DNA from: Gammaproteobacteria bacterium
Lineage (GTDB): Bacteria; Pseudomonadota; Gammaproteobacteria; Competibacterales; Competibacteraceae
Length of the DNA stretch: 64,000 bases
Assembly: GCA_024235095.1 (NCBI GenBank)
Contig: JACKNC010000001.1
Coordinates: 310,001-374,000, forward strand
Direction: 5' to 3'
The notes beneath the pieces are model-generated. The model had not been told where the DNA came from and searched no databases. It was given only the letters and a program-made list of their open reading frames with translations. A program made the translations under genes and the position numbers. The stretch's first letter is position 1. Each line of letters begins with the position of its first letter. Shown here piece after piece: positions 18,449 through 27,472 of the stretch.

Positions 18449-20815
18449 TCAAGGCAACCATGACCACATTTCCAGCATCACAAACCGCACCAGCGCCCGA
18501 GTGAAGGCGACAATGGCCCATTGCTCGCCAGCGGCGATCTTGGCGAACCCGGTCATTTGCGATTTCAGCAATCCATCCGGATTGGGGATTTCAATGATCA
18601 CCCGCACGGCGTGCATGAACGGATTGGCCGGGTTCGGTTCAACGACTGGGGCAACGGCGGTCACGCGACCGGTGAAATCGCGCAGCGGATAGGCCCAGAC
18701 CCGCAATTGCACCGGCGCATCAGTGCGCACCTCGCCAATATCGGTTTCCGGGGCCAGGATTTCAGCGCGCATGACCCGATGATCTTCAACGGTCACGAAC
18801 AGATCGCCCTCTTTCAGATAATTTCCGGTCATGAACTCCGGGCGCGGCGTGACCACTCGCCCCGCGACCGGCGTTCGCAGGTAGGTTCTTTTTCGTTGCT
18901 CCTCAAGATAGGTTTGTTTGGCGCGCAACTGCTCAAGTTCAGCCTCTTTCGCCGTGACTTCCAGGGACAGTGGCGGGCTTTTGATCAAACTTAAATTCGC
19001 CTCGGCGACCGTGACCGCCGCCTGATCTACCTCGGCGGTCTTGACAGCCTCTTCATACTCCAGCGCCTTCACCACACCCTGTTGGTGAACCGGCTCCAGC
19101 AGTTCCTGGACCTTGCGACTGTGCTTTGCGCGCACCTGAGCCATCGCCAACTGTTGCCGCGCATATTCAATCGCTTCGGCTTTGGGGCCATGCTGAAGCA
19201 GTTCCAGTTCTGCCTGTTGACGTTTGATTTCAGTGGCAGTAACGGCAAGCTCTTGATCCTGTTGCCAGGTGCTGAGTTCAGCCAGCACCTGCTCCGGCGT
19301 CACCCACTCGTTTTCTCGAACCTGAACCTGCATGACGATGCCGGACGTGACCGCATGAATCTCGGCGCGTGCGGTGGGAAACAGGGTCACTTCACCGGTG
19401 ACATCGTAGGAATAGGGCAGAAACGACGCCACTGCCAACAGTGTCAGCACGATCAGCCACAACCGATAATGGCGTTGCGGAGGGTCTCCGATCGGTTTCA
19501 TTACCGCCGTGCCGGCTTTGCTCCCAACCAGCCGTTTCCCAACAGACTGGGCTGAGCTGGCCGCGCGCAGTGCGGTCCGCGCCTCTGCCCGCGCTTCAAC
19601 TCGCGTTCTAATCCGTTGGCGCTTATGGGTTCGCCGATAGAGCCACCAGCGCATCACCATCGCCACCAGAATCAAAAATAATACTACGCCGATGCCTTGA
19701 TATTGACTTTCCAGATAAATGGCCTTTGTCAGCATCACCATGGATAGCAACAACAGAACATAGGAGATGCTGGCGACGATGTATCCGACAAGGGCATATC
19801 TTTCCAGGGGCGCCAAACCTGCTGGTGGGCGACGACCGCGCACGTAAAGCCCCAAGACCCGAAATGCTCGATCTCGCAACCTGGGCAATCCCAAGTGAGT
19901 AGCCAACCAAACGTAGCCATCGCCCCACCAGAGCGGATTGGCAATAAACAGAAACGCCCCTAATCCCAGATGGCCCAGAAGAAAGGCGTAGGAACTCAGC
20001 GTAATACCGCTCTGATAGGTCAGCCGCCAGATCAGGATGCCGCCGACAAACAGCGTCAACTTGCTTAGCAGCGCCGCTCCAGACGCAGCCAGACGCTGCT
20101 GGGGCGGACGGGTGACCGCCCGAATCGACTTGCCGATAAAGAAGTGAGGGATGACCCCAAATTCCAATCGCAATCCAAACTGTTCCACTAATCCACCTAC
20201 ATAGGCGATAGCCACCCCCTGGGCAATTCGGGTGAACAGGTTGCTGATGAATAACCCCAGAGTGAACTTGAACAGCAGATGCGAACCCGGATCGGCAAAG
20301 ATTTCCAGCGCACGCTGGTACTGTGGCTGGTTGTACAATATCACCAGCAACGCCAGGGGTATCCCAGGCGCCAACAACCAGGCTCCATGGCGCAACCACC
20401 CGATGCGAGACGCCAGCCAGGCAAACATCCGGTTAGGATTGAAGAATACCCATTGATACAGGTCGCGCCCTTGCTCACCGTCATCGGCATCCACTGACGT
20501 TATATCCTCCATAACCGGCGACATGGGTTCCAGCAATCCCAATGCCGCCATGTCCTGGTAAAACTGATGGAGCTGATCAGCCGTGATGGTCAAACCAAAT
20601 CGCTGCGTGAAATCGACCTGAATGACTTGAGGATCAGTGGTGCGACTCAGCACCTGACAGAGAAAAACCTCCTCCTCGCCCAACTCAAAGCGTTCGCCGC
20701 TGACCGGATTGCGCACCTGAAAACGTCCAGCGGTCGCAGTGGCTTCAAACTGAAAGTCCGGTTGCAACCGCCAGCGAATGGACTCGCCCTGTTCTTCGCT
20801 TTCCGCCACGCTCAC
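18449..20815 (-). CDS. PqqD-like / inactive M50-type membrane domain / HlyD adaptor fusion
   Basis: Predicted export component, 788 residues. An N-terminal PqqD-like domain (FQVRNPVSGERFELGEEE to LGLLEP) is followed by a multi-helix membrane part related to M50 peptidases and then a HlyD-like part with a membrane helix (LWLIVLTLLAVASFLPYSYD), a lipoyl half-motif (IVMQVQVRENEWVTPEQVLA), a coiled-coil hairpin and a beta-barrel (RTPVAGRVVTPRPEFM). The M50 region keeps the C-terminal NPLWWGDGY motif, but the zinc-site HExxH is replaced by RIAQGV, so proteolysis is unlikely. The start is GTG 20815, overlapping the KS-AT stop as GTGA, which implies translational coupling. Export or membrane delivery of the KS-AT product is inferred. 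Confidence 0.8.
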   Translation of the reverse strand: MSVAESEEQGESIRWRLQPDFQFEATATAGRFQVRNPVSGERFELGEEEVFLCQVLSRTTDPQVIQVDFTQRFGLTITADQLHQFYQDMAALGLLEPMSPVMEDITSVDADDGEQGRDLYQWVFFNPNRMFAWLASRIGWLRHGAWLLAPGIPLALLVILYNQPQYQRALEIFADPGSHLLFKFTLGLFISNLFTRIAQGVAIAYVGGLVEQFGLRLEFGVIPHFFIGKSIRAVTRPPQQRLAASGAALLSKLTLFVGGILIWRLTYQSGITLSSYAFLLGHLGLGAFLFIANPLWWGDGYVWLATHLGLPRLRDRAFRVLGLYVRGRRPPAGLAPLERYALVGYIVASISYVLLLLSMVMLTKAIYLESQYQGIGVVLFLILVAMVMRWWLYRRTHKRQRIRTRVEARAEARTALRAASSAQSVGKRLVGSKAGTAVMKPIGDPPQRHYRLWLIVLTLLAVASFLPYSYDVTGEVTLFPTARAEIHAVTSGIVMQVQVRENEWVTPEQVLAELSTWQQDQELAVTATEIKRQQAELELLQHGPKAEAIEYARQQLAMAQVRAKHSRKVQELLEPVHQQGVVKALEYEEAVKTAEVDQAAVTVAEANLSLIKSPPLSLEVTAKEAELEQLRAKQTYLEEQRKRTYLRTPVAGRVVTPRPEFMTGNYLKEGDLFVTVEDHRVMRAEILAPETDIGEVRTDAPVQLRVWAYPLRDFTGRVTAVAPVVEPNPANPFMHAVRVIIEIPNPDGLLKSQMTGFAKIAAGEQWAIVAFTRALVRFVMLEMWSWLP

Positions 20816-23800
20816 TGTCCCCGCCGGCGATCCAGCCAGGCGTTCATAACCTGTCCCTGCTGACGCAGAAATTCCTGCATGAGATCAAAGTGTCCGGCCA
20901 ATGCAGCGGATTTCTCCCCTTGGTGCAAGGGAGATAGGGGGGATTTTGACAGCGATGGAATGGGTTTGGGGTGAATCCCCCCCGGCCCCCCTTTTTCAAA
21001 GGGGGGAGCGGGTTGATCCTTGTCAAAGGGGGGAGCGGGTTGATCCTTGTCAAAGGGGGGAAACTTAGGAGAGGGGGCGGTTTTGCTTAGTAATTGCCGC
21101 AATTGCTCGGTCATTGGCTCCGAGGGCTGAATTAGCGGAATAGCGGTCGACAGGTACGGCGCTGACTCGCTTACCGGTTGTGGCGTTCCGCCGTAGAGAG
21201 GCTCCAAATCGACCGGGACGCCGTGGGCGAATAATTGGCCAAGCAGGTGGCGCAACTGCTGATCAGCGCCGCGCCGGCGATCATCGCAGGAGACCGCCAC
21301 ATGCAGTCGATTACGGAGAATGTCCCGGACAAAGGCGGTCAGGTGGCTTTCCGGCCCCGCTTCGATAAACACCCGCACGCCATCCCGATACAAATTCTCA
21401 ATGCTCTCGCGAAAGCGCACCGGGCACGTGTACTGGGCGGCGGCGGTGTCGCGAATCGCCTCAGCTTCGCTGGGGAAAGGTTCAGCGGTCACGCAGGAAT
21501 ACAGAACCTGCTCGGTCGGCGTAAAGTCCACCTCGGCAAACAGACTCCGAAACGCCTCGGCCATCGGCGTCATTAATGACGTGTGGTAACCCCGATCCAG
21601 CGCCAACTCCGTGCAGAAACCGCCTCGTTGTTTCAGTGCGGCGTGGGCGGCGGCAATCGCCTCGGCAGGACCAAACAGGATGAACTGGTTGGAGCAATTA
21701 TCCATGGTCAGATGCATCCGCGCATCAGCCGCCAGCACATCCCGCGCCTCTTCCAGCGTCAGCGCGCCGACCGACAATAATTTACCATCGGGAATCGCAC
21801 CCGCCGATTCCAGTTCCCGATACAACGCATTCATCCGCCGAATACACGCTCCTACTCCAGCCTGATCCAACTGGATGACGCCCGAGGCGACCAGGGCGGC
21901 ATTCTCTCCCGTGCTGTGCCCAAGCAACGCTTCGGCGCGAATGCCAAAGGTGGTCAACAGCGCAAATAATGCCTGATCGGTAACGAATACCGATTCCGAA
22001 CCCAGTTCCATGCCTTGTAACTGCGCTTGCAGCCATTGCCGATCCTCGGCGTTCAATCCGGTCGGCGGCGGAAAGATTGCCTGACTCGGCGCAAGATCCC
22101 GCTCGCCAAGGTACAGTCCGTCGAGAAAATCAAACCAGCGCCGCGCTTCGGGAAATTCCACCGCCAAATCCCGCAACATATCGGGATACTGGGAATTTTC
22201 CCCAGGGAACAACAATGCTACACAACCCTCTGCCGGACGTGCGCTGAAATAGACGCCATCACGGGTTTGCAGACGATCCCGCGCCGGATCGGCCAGCTTA
22301 TTCAACACTCCCGCCAGGCGGTTCTCCAAGGCGCGATGATCCCCGGCCACTATCGCCAACCGCTCGCCGCCTTCACTGCGCTGACGCCAGAGTTCAGCAG
22401 CCAGGGCGCGTAAGTCCATTGCAGGAACGCTTTGCAACCGCTCTCGCACCTGTTCAACCTGTTGCAGCAGTGCGGCTCGATCCGGTTGGGCGAATAGGAA
22501 CAGCTCGTTGCTGCTTTTCCAGCGCCGCCCCAGGAACGCCGACAGCGGTTCAGCGCCTTGACCGGGCGCTTCTTCGAGAATGGCGTGGGTATTAATGCCA
22601 CCGAAGCCAAAGGCGTTCACCCCGGCGCGGCGCGGCGTTGGGCCGCCGTGAATCCACGGACGGGTTTCCGTGTTCAGGTACAGACGACCTTGGCCCGAAG
22701 TTAAATCCGCGCGCGCTTCATCGCACAGAGTCGGCGGCAACACCCGGTGATAGAGCGCCAGCGCCGTCTTGATCAGCGACGCTGCGCCCGCCGCCGGGAT
22801 GCAATGGCCAATCATTGACTTGACCGAACCCAGAGCGACATCCGGCAAACGTCCCTGGCGTTGGCCTAACACTTGATGTAATGCCTGCACTTCCGTCTCG
22901 TCGCCCAGCGGAATACCGGTGCCGTGGGCTTCAATCAACCCCACGCTGGCGGGATCAAGTCCGGCCTGTCGCCAGGCGCGACGTATTGCCAGCACTTCGC
23001 CTTCCAGACGCGGGGCCATCAAGCCCTTGGCGCGGCCATCGGAAGACTGGCCAATGGCTTTCAGAACAGCATAGATTCGATCACCGGCCCGTAAAGCGTC
23101 ATCCAGCCGCTTCAACGCCAGGACGCCGCCGCCTTCACCTAGCAAGGTGCCATCAGCCCCGACAGCAAAGGGACGGATGCGGGACTTTCGCGACAACGCG
23201 CCCAGCTCGCAGAACACCATATGCACCAACGGCGGGGTTGAAGTATTCACGCCGCCCGCCAGCATCAAATCAGCGCGCCCCAACCGCAATTCCTGCATGG
23301 CGTGTTCAACTGCGATCAATGACGAGGCGCAGGCGGCGTCGATAATGTAATTCGGCCCCATCAGATTCAATCGGTTAGCGATGCGCCCGGTCATCATGTT
23401 CGGCACCAGACCGGGGATGCTATCGGCATCCATCGGCAGCAGCGCGCTTTTCAACTGCCTTCTCAGTTCCCGCCGACGTTCGGCGCTCATCTCCGGCAGG
23501 GCCGCCGCCAGCAGGTCCAGCATCTGATCGACAATCATGCCGTGCTGAACACCGTTAACGCTGGCCCGGTTGGGATGGATGCCATGCCCCAGAATGATGC
23601 CGGTGGCTTCCGGGCGATAATCATTCTCGTTGATGTGCGCATCTTGCAGCGCGGATTTGGCTAAATCCAGCGCATGAAACTGATCCGGTTCGCCACTGGC
23701 CACCGAGACCGGCATGATGCCGAAAGCGCGGGCGTTGAACCGGGACAGTTCCTTGAGAAAGCCGCCGCGCCGGGTGTAAATTTTGGCCCGCTCCAGAAAA

Positions 23801-23997
23801 CCGCCGCGCGAATCATCCTCATGCGTGGTTCCGGCAACCGGTTCATAAAAGCGGTTGGCGTTCCAGTCAGGCAAGGGTTCGTCAATGGCGTCACGCTTGC
23901 CGAGGATGTTCGCCCAATAGGCCGCCAGGTTTTCCGCCTGGGGAAACAAGCCAGCCATGCCGACGATGGCGATATCGCTATTTTGCGTGGCGCTCAT
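20812..23997 (-). CDS. ketosynthase-acyltransferase protein (PKS/PUFA-synthase-like)
   Basis: 1,061 residues. The N-terminal beta-ketoacyl synthase has its active Cys223 in DAACASS and His358 (EAHGTG) and His398 (KSMIGHC), so it looks active. An acyltransferase follows, with Ser695 in GHSTGE and an FPGENSQY entry motif. No ketoreductase, dehydratase or acyl-carrier domain is visible, so the carrier must act in trans. The style resembles PfaA/HglE-type synthases rather than modular PKS. Residues about 978-1028 are Pro/Gly/Lys-rich and are encoded by an inserted palindromic repeat with two extra 27-bp units. Downstream it is coupled to the HlyD fusion; upstream lie a pentapeptide-repeat gene and lon. 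The product is unknown. Confidence 0.85.
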   Translation of the reverse strand: MSATQNSDIAIVGMAGLFPQAENLAAYWANILGKRDAIDEPLPDWNANRFYEPVAGTTHEDDSRGGFLERAKIYTRRGGFLKELSRFNARAFGIMPVSVASGEPDQFHALDLAKSALQDAHINENDYRPEATGIILGHGIHPNRASVNGVQHGMIVDQMLDLLAAALPEMSAERRRELRRQLKSALLPMDADSIPGLVPNMMTGRIANRLNLMGPNYIIDAACASSLIAVEHAMQELRLGRADLMLAGGVNTSTPPLVHMVFCELGALSRKSRIRPFAVGADGTLLGEGGGVLALKRLDDALRAGDRIYAVLKAIGQSSDGRAKGLMAPRLEGEVLAIRRAWRQAGLDPASVGLIEAHGTGIPLGDETEVQALHQVLGQRQGRLPDVALGSVKSMIGHCIPAAGAASLIKTALALYHRVLPPTLCDEARADLTSGQGRLYLNTETRPWIHGGPTPRRAGVNAFGFGGINTHAILEEAPGQGAEPLSAFLGRRWKSSNELFLFAQPDRAALLQQVEQVRERLQSVPAMDLRALAAELWRQRSEGGERLAIVAGDHRALENRLAGVLNKLADPARDRLQTRDGVYFSARPAEGCVALLFPGENSQYPDMLRDLAVEFPEARRWFDFLDGLYLGERDLAPSQAIFPPPTGLNAEDRQWLQAQLQGMELGSESVFVTDQALFALLTTFGIRAEALLGHSTGENAALVASGVIQLDQAGVGACIRRMNALYRELESAGAIPDGKLLSVGALTLEEARDVLAADARMHLTMDNCSNQFILFGPAEAIAAAHAALKQRGGFCTELALDRGYHTSLMTPMAEAFRSLFAEVDFTPTEQVLYSCVTAEPFPSEAEAIRDTAAAQYTCPVRFRESIENLYRDGVRVFIEAGPESHLTAFVRDILRNRLHVAVSCDDRRRGADQQLRHLLGQLFAHGVPVDLEPLYGGTPQPVSESAPYLSTAIPLIQPSEPMTEQLRQLLSKTAPSPKFPPFDKDQPAPPFDKDQPAPPFEKGGPGGIHPKPIPSLSKSPLSPLHQGEKSAALAGHFDLMQEFLRQQGQVMNAWLDRRRGQ
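20914..21063 (-). repeat. palindromic C6/G6 repeat plus 27-bp tandem units inside the KS-AT coding sequence
   Basis: A CCCCCC-TTTTTCAAA-GGGGGG palindrome lies at about 20987-21006, preceded by the usual GGATTC/CCCCCCC flank. It is followed by two 27-bp units (21001-21054) sharing GGGGGGAGCGGGTTGATCC, and a diverged relative sits at 20914-20946. All stay in frame and translate as PPFDKDQPA repeats and PPFEKGGPGGI. Confidence 0.85.
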
Positions 23998-24045
23998 GTC
24001 AATCCCAGTCCACTGATCACTGCATATCTGCCGGTGATGGCCATC

Positions 24046-24822
24046 CTATCGACACTCACCCACTGACCCTGGCCGACAACGCTGGCGATTGATCCAGATC
24101 GTGCTATCGAGCTGGGCGTCGGTGAAAAGCGCGCTATCGATTCGCGCTTCCGCCAAAGTCGCCTGACTGAGATCGGCGCCGGTAAAGTCGGCGCTTAGCA
24201 AGTTTGTCCCGTCCAGCCGGGCGCTGCGCAGCTTGGCCCCGGTCAGCGCCGCATCTTCCAGCACGGCTCGACTCAACACAGCATCGCTTAAATCGGCATT
24301 GGCTAATTTAGCGTCGGTCAAATCCGCTTGAGCCAAATTCGCCTGATTCAGTTTCGCCTCACTCAGATCAGCCCCGATCAGTTCCGCCTGATACAGCCGG
24401 GCATTACTCAAGTCCGCCTTGCGCAAATCCGCCTTGGTCAGCACGGCCCGGTCCAGCCTCGCCCCGCTCATGCTGGCTTCGGCGAACACCGCCTGATCAA
24501 GTTGCGCCGACACCAGGCGCGCCCCGCGCAACGCCGCTCCGGTGAAATTCGCCTTGTTGAGTATAGCCCGGCCCAGATCCGCGCCGCTGAGTCGCGCGCT
24601 GCTCAGATTAGCGCTGCTGAGGTTGACCTGGGTTAGCACGGCTTCACGTAAATCAGCGCCTTGCAGATCAATTCCTTGCTTATCGCAATGCAGCCAATTG
24701 ACCCGCCTGGCGGGAGGATCGTCGCAGGCGGTCCAACCCATGGCGGGCGCCTGGAGCAACGTCAGCAAACAGAGCGGCGGCAATAACGCGGCGCGGGTCT
24801 TGCCAGGAATCATCGCTGTCAT
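24046..24822 (-). CDS. secreted pentapeptide-repeat protein
   Basis: About 258 residues. A signal peptide (ALLPPLCLLTLLQAPAMG) is followed by a short Cys-containing segment and then about 35 tandem A(D/N)LXX pentapeptides, for example ADLREAVLTQVNLSSANLS and ADLSEAKLNQANLAQ. This predicts a right-handed quadrilateral beta-helix. It ends with Cys-containing INRQRCRPG. ATG 24822 is taken (GTG 24825 is adjacent). It lies 14 bases after lon and 48 bases before the KS-AT gene on the same strand. Pentapeptide proteins have many roles. A link to lipid export, as for HglK in heterocyst glycolipid systems, is only an analogy. Confidence 0.85.
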   Translation of the reverse strand: MTAMIPGKTRAALLPPLCLLTLLQAPAMGWTACDDPPARRVNWLHCDKQGIDLQGADLREAVLTQVNLSSANLSSARLSGADLGRAILNKANFTGAALRGARLVSAQLDQAVFAEASMSGARLDRAVLTKADLRKADLSNARLYQAELIGADLSEAKLNQANLAQADLTDAKLANADLSDAVLSRAVLEDAALTGAKLRSARLDGTNLLSADFTGADLSQATLAEARIDSALFTDAQLDSTIWINRQRCRPGSVGECR

Positions 24823-24836
24823 CACAAACCGTGTCC

Positions 24837-27266
24837 TCAGCCGGGATGCCCGGCAGCAAAAACCAGATCGACTACCTGCTGAAACCGCTCGACAAAGTGA
24901 ACCGTCAAACCTTCACGGATATGATCCGGCAATTCGTCGAAATCGCCGCGATTGCCTTCTGGCAGCAGAATCTCGTGAATGCCCACCCGGCGGGCAGCGA
25001 TCAGCTTCTCGCGGACACCGCCAATCGGCAACACTTGCCCGGTCAGCGTCAATTCACCGGTCATCGCCAGTGGTCGCGCCGTGGTCTGGCCCTGCGCCAG
25101 CGACAACAGGGCGGTGGCCATGGTAATGCCGGCGCTGGGGCCATCCTTGGGCGTAGCGCCCTCCGGAACATGCAAGTGGACGAACGCTTCGTCAAAGAAC
25201 TTGGGATCGGCCTGATAATCCTCCAAATGGGCGCTGACATAACTGTAAGCGATATTCGCCGATTCCTGCATCACTTCGCCTAATCGTCCAGTGAGTTTGA
25301 AGCCACGATTCTTGGTATGGATCAGACTGGCTTCCACATTCAGCGTCGCGCCGCCCAGCGCCGTCCAGGCCAAACCCGTCACTACGCCAACCCCAGCCAT
25401 CAAAGTTTCCGTCTTGAACGGGGGTTTGCCCAGATAGCGATCTAGGTCGATGCGATTAACGGCGATCTGCCCTTCTTGTCGATTTTCAACAATCTGCACT
25501 GCACTTTTGCGAACAATGCGCCCGAGTTGTTTTTCCAGATTGCGCACTCCGGCCTCGCGGGCATAACCCTCGATGATTTGTTGTAACGCCTCCTCGTCGA
25601 GCTGGATGCGGTCGCGCTCCAACCCACTCCGCTCCAGCAGCCTTGGCCAGAGATGGTTACGGGCGATTTGCAGCTTTTCGGCGGTAATGTAGCCGGACAA
25701 ACGAATGTTCTCCATGCGGTCGAGCAATGGCGCTGGAATGGTGTCGAGCTGATTAGCGGTGCAGATAAACAGCACTTTGGACAGGTCAAAACGCACATCC
25801 AGATAATGATCGAGAAATTCGGTGTTCTGTTCAGGGTCGAGCACTTCCAGCAATGCTGAAGCGGGATCGCCATGATACGACGCGCCGATCTTGTCAATCT
25901 CGTCCAGCATGATGACCGGATTAGCCGTCTTGGCGTCACGAATGGCCTGGATGAATTTGCCGGGCAATGCGCCGATATAAGTGCGGCGGTGCCCCTTGAT
26001 TTCAGCCTCATCACGCATTCCGCCCAGACTGAGCCGGTAGAACTGGCGGTCCAACGCGGCGGCCACCGAGCGGCCAATCGAGGTTTTACCCACGCCGGGC
26101 GGGCCGACCAGCAGGATGATCGAACCGCCAACCTGCCCTTTCAGCGCCCCAACCGCCAGGAATTCAATAATCCGGTCTTTCACGTCAGCCAAGCCATCGT
26201 GATCGCGATCCAACACTTCACGGGCGTGTTTGAGATCGAGATTGTCGGTGGAATAAGTCCCCCACGGCAGATCGGTCATCACATCCAGGTAATTGCGGGT
26301 GACGGCGTATTCCGGGGAACCGGTTTCCAGAATCGACAGCTTGTCCAGCTCCTCGTCAATGCGTTTTTTAGCGGCCTCGGGAACCTCGCGGGTTTCCAGC
26401 CGTTCCCGGAAACGGTCGACATCGGCGGTGCGGTCGTCCTTGGCAATGCCCAGCTCCTGCTGAATCGCCTTGAGCTGCTCGCGCAGAAAAAACTTGCGCT
26501 GGTGCTCGCTCATCTTCTCTTCGACCTGCTTGCGAATCTTGGTCTGAAGTTGGGCGACCTCCAGTTCCTTCTTGATCAGCACGATAACTTTTTTCAAGCG
26601 CTCCAGAACCGGCGCGGTAGCCAGGATTTCCTGCAATTCCTCTTTGCTGGCGGTCGTCAGACTGGCGGCGAAATCGGCCAGCGGCGAAGGATCATTGGTG
26701 TTGAAGCGATTGAGAAAAAACTTGAGTTCCTCGGAATACAGCGGGTTAAGCGGAATCAGTTCCTTAAGGGTATTGATCACCGCCAGGGAATAAGCGCGCA
26801 ACTCGTCGGGACCTGCGTGCTCGGCGCTCTCGTCCAGATACTCAACCTGCACATGATAGGGCGGTTGGATCGACAGCCAGCGCTCGATGCGAAACCGGCG
26901 CAGACCCTGAGCGATGAATTGCAGACGCCCTTCGTTGCGCGCCAATTGGTGCATGCGGGCCACCGTGCCTACTGGATGAAAATCATCGGGATGCGCATTT
27001 TCCGCACTGTCCGGCTTGACCAGAATCAGACCGATCACCCGTTGATCGCGGTTGGCCGCCGCTTCAATGGTCGGCAGCCAGGGTTCTTCATTGAGTAATA
27101 GGGGTAGAGCCTGCGCCGGGAAGAAAGGCCGTTCGGAGAGTGGCAACAGGTACAAGGTATTGGGCAGAATGTCGACGGCGGGAACAATATGATTGGCGGG
27201 CGTCTCGGAGACATCGTTGTCCTCGCGCACGACTTCCGCTTCGATAGCTTCTTCGTGGTCGGTCAT
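24837..27266 (-). CDS. lon: ATP-dependent protease Lon
   Basis: 809 residues, close to normal Lon length. It has the N-terminal LAN domain (LPLSERPFFPAQALPLLL), a coiled segment (HQRKFFLREQLKAIQQELG), the AAA+ module with Walker A GPPGVGKTS and Walker B VIMLDEIDKIG, and the S16 protease domain with catalytic Ser711 (GPSAGI) and Lys754 (REKLIAARR). It degrades damaged and regulatory proteins in the cytoplasm. ATG 27266. A TTGACA (minus strand, 27325-27330) lies upstream, but no good -10 follows, so the promoter is unassigned. The short gap to the pentapeptide gene allows read-through. Confidence 0.97.
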   Translation of the reverse strand: MTDHEEAIEAEVVREDNDVSETPANHIVPAVDILPNTLYLLPLSERPFFPAQALPLLLNEEPWLPTIEAAANRDQRVIGLILVKPDSAENAHPDDFHPVGTVARMHQLARNEGRLQFIAQGLRRFRIERWLSIQPPYHVQVEYLDESAEHAGPDELRAYSLAVINTLKELIPLNPLYSEELKFFLNRFNTNDPSPLADFAASLTTASKEELQEILATAPVLERLKKVIVLIKKELEVAQLQTKIRKQVEEKMSEHQRKFFLREQLKAIQQELGIAKDDRTADVDRFRERLETREVPEAAKKRIDEELDKLSILETGSPEYAVTRNYLDVMTDLPWGTYSTDNLDLKHAREVLDRDHDGLADVKDRIIEFLAVGALKGQVGGSIILLVGPPGVGKTSIGRSVAAALDRQFYRLSLGGMRDEAEIKGHRRTYIGALPGKFIQAIRDAKTANPVIMLDEIDKIGASYHGDPASALLEVLDPEQNTEFLDHYLDVRFDLSKVLFICTANQLDTIPAPLLDRMENIRLSGYITAEKLQIARNHLWPRLLERSGLERDRIQLDEEALQQIIEGYAREAGVRNLEKQLGRIVRKSAVQIVENRQEGQIAVNRIDLDRYLGKPPFKTETLMAGVGVVTGLAWTALGGATLNVEASLIHTKNRGFKLTGRLGEVMQESANIAYSYVSAHLEDYQADPKFFDEAFVHLHVPEGATPKDGPSAGITMATALLSLAQGQTTARPLAMTGELTLTGQVLPIGGVREKLIAARRVGIHEILLPEGNRGDFDELPDHIREGLTVHFVERFQQVVDLVFAAGHPG

Positions 27267-27472
27267 GATTTTTCACGCGGCTGTAAAGGATATTGCTCTT
27301 CTAAATGCGGGCAAGGTAGCGGATTGTCAAGAGTAGCTATCTCACTACCTGTGTAGTCAGTCGATTCCAAACTATGGTCATGAACCTTCATGGATTTCCC
27401 GCAATGGTCGCAAAGAGTCAATGCGCTCTTCCAGCCGGTGAGATCGGCAATGTGACGATCAATGTACTCTCA

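Noticed and set aside
19623..20399. 258-codon minus-strand frame
   Set aside because: Same strand but different frame within the HlyD fusion gene; the fusion protein's domain content is clear.
21001..21063. Short direct repeats as a possible CRISPR array
   Set aside because: Only two full 27-bp units, with no unique spacers between them, in frame inside a protein-coding gene. They are tandem coding repeats.
25872..27098. 408-codon open frame on the plus strand
   Set aside because: It lies wholly opposite lon, whose family identity and catalytic motifs are certain. GC-rich codon use leaves long antisense frames.
27267..27472. Heat-shock promoter of lon
   Set aside because: A TTGACA is present at 27325-27330 (minus strand), but neither a good -10 nor the CCCCAT-type sigma32 element follows at the right distance.
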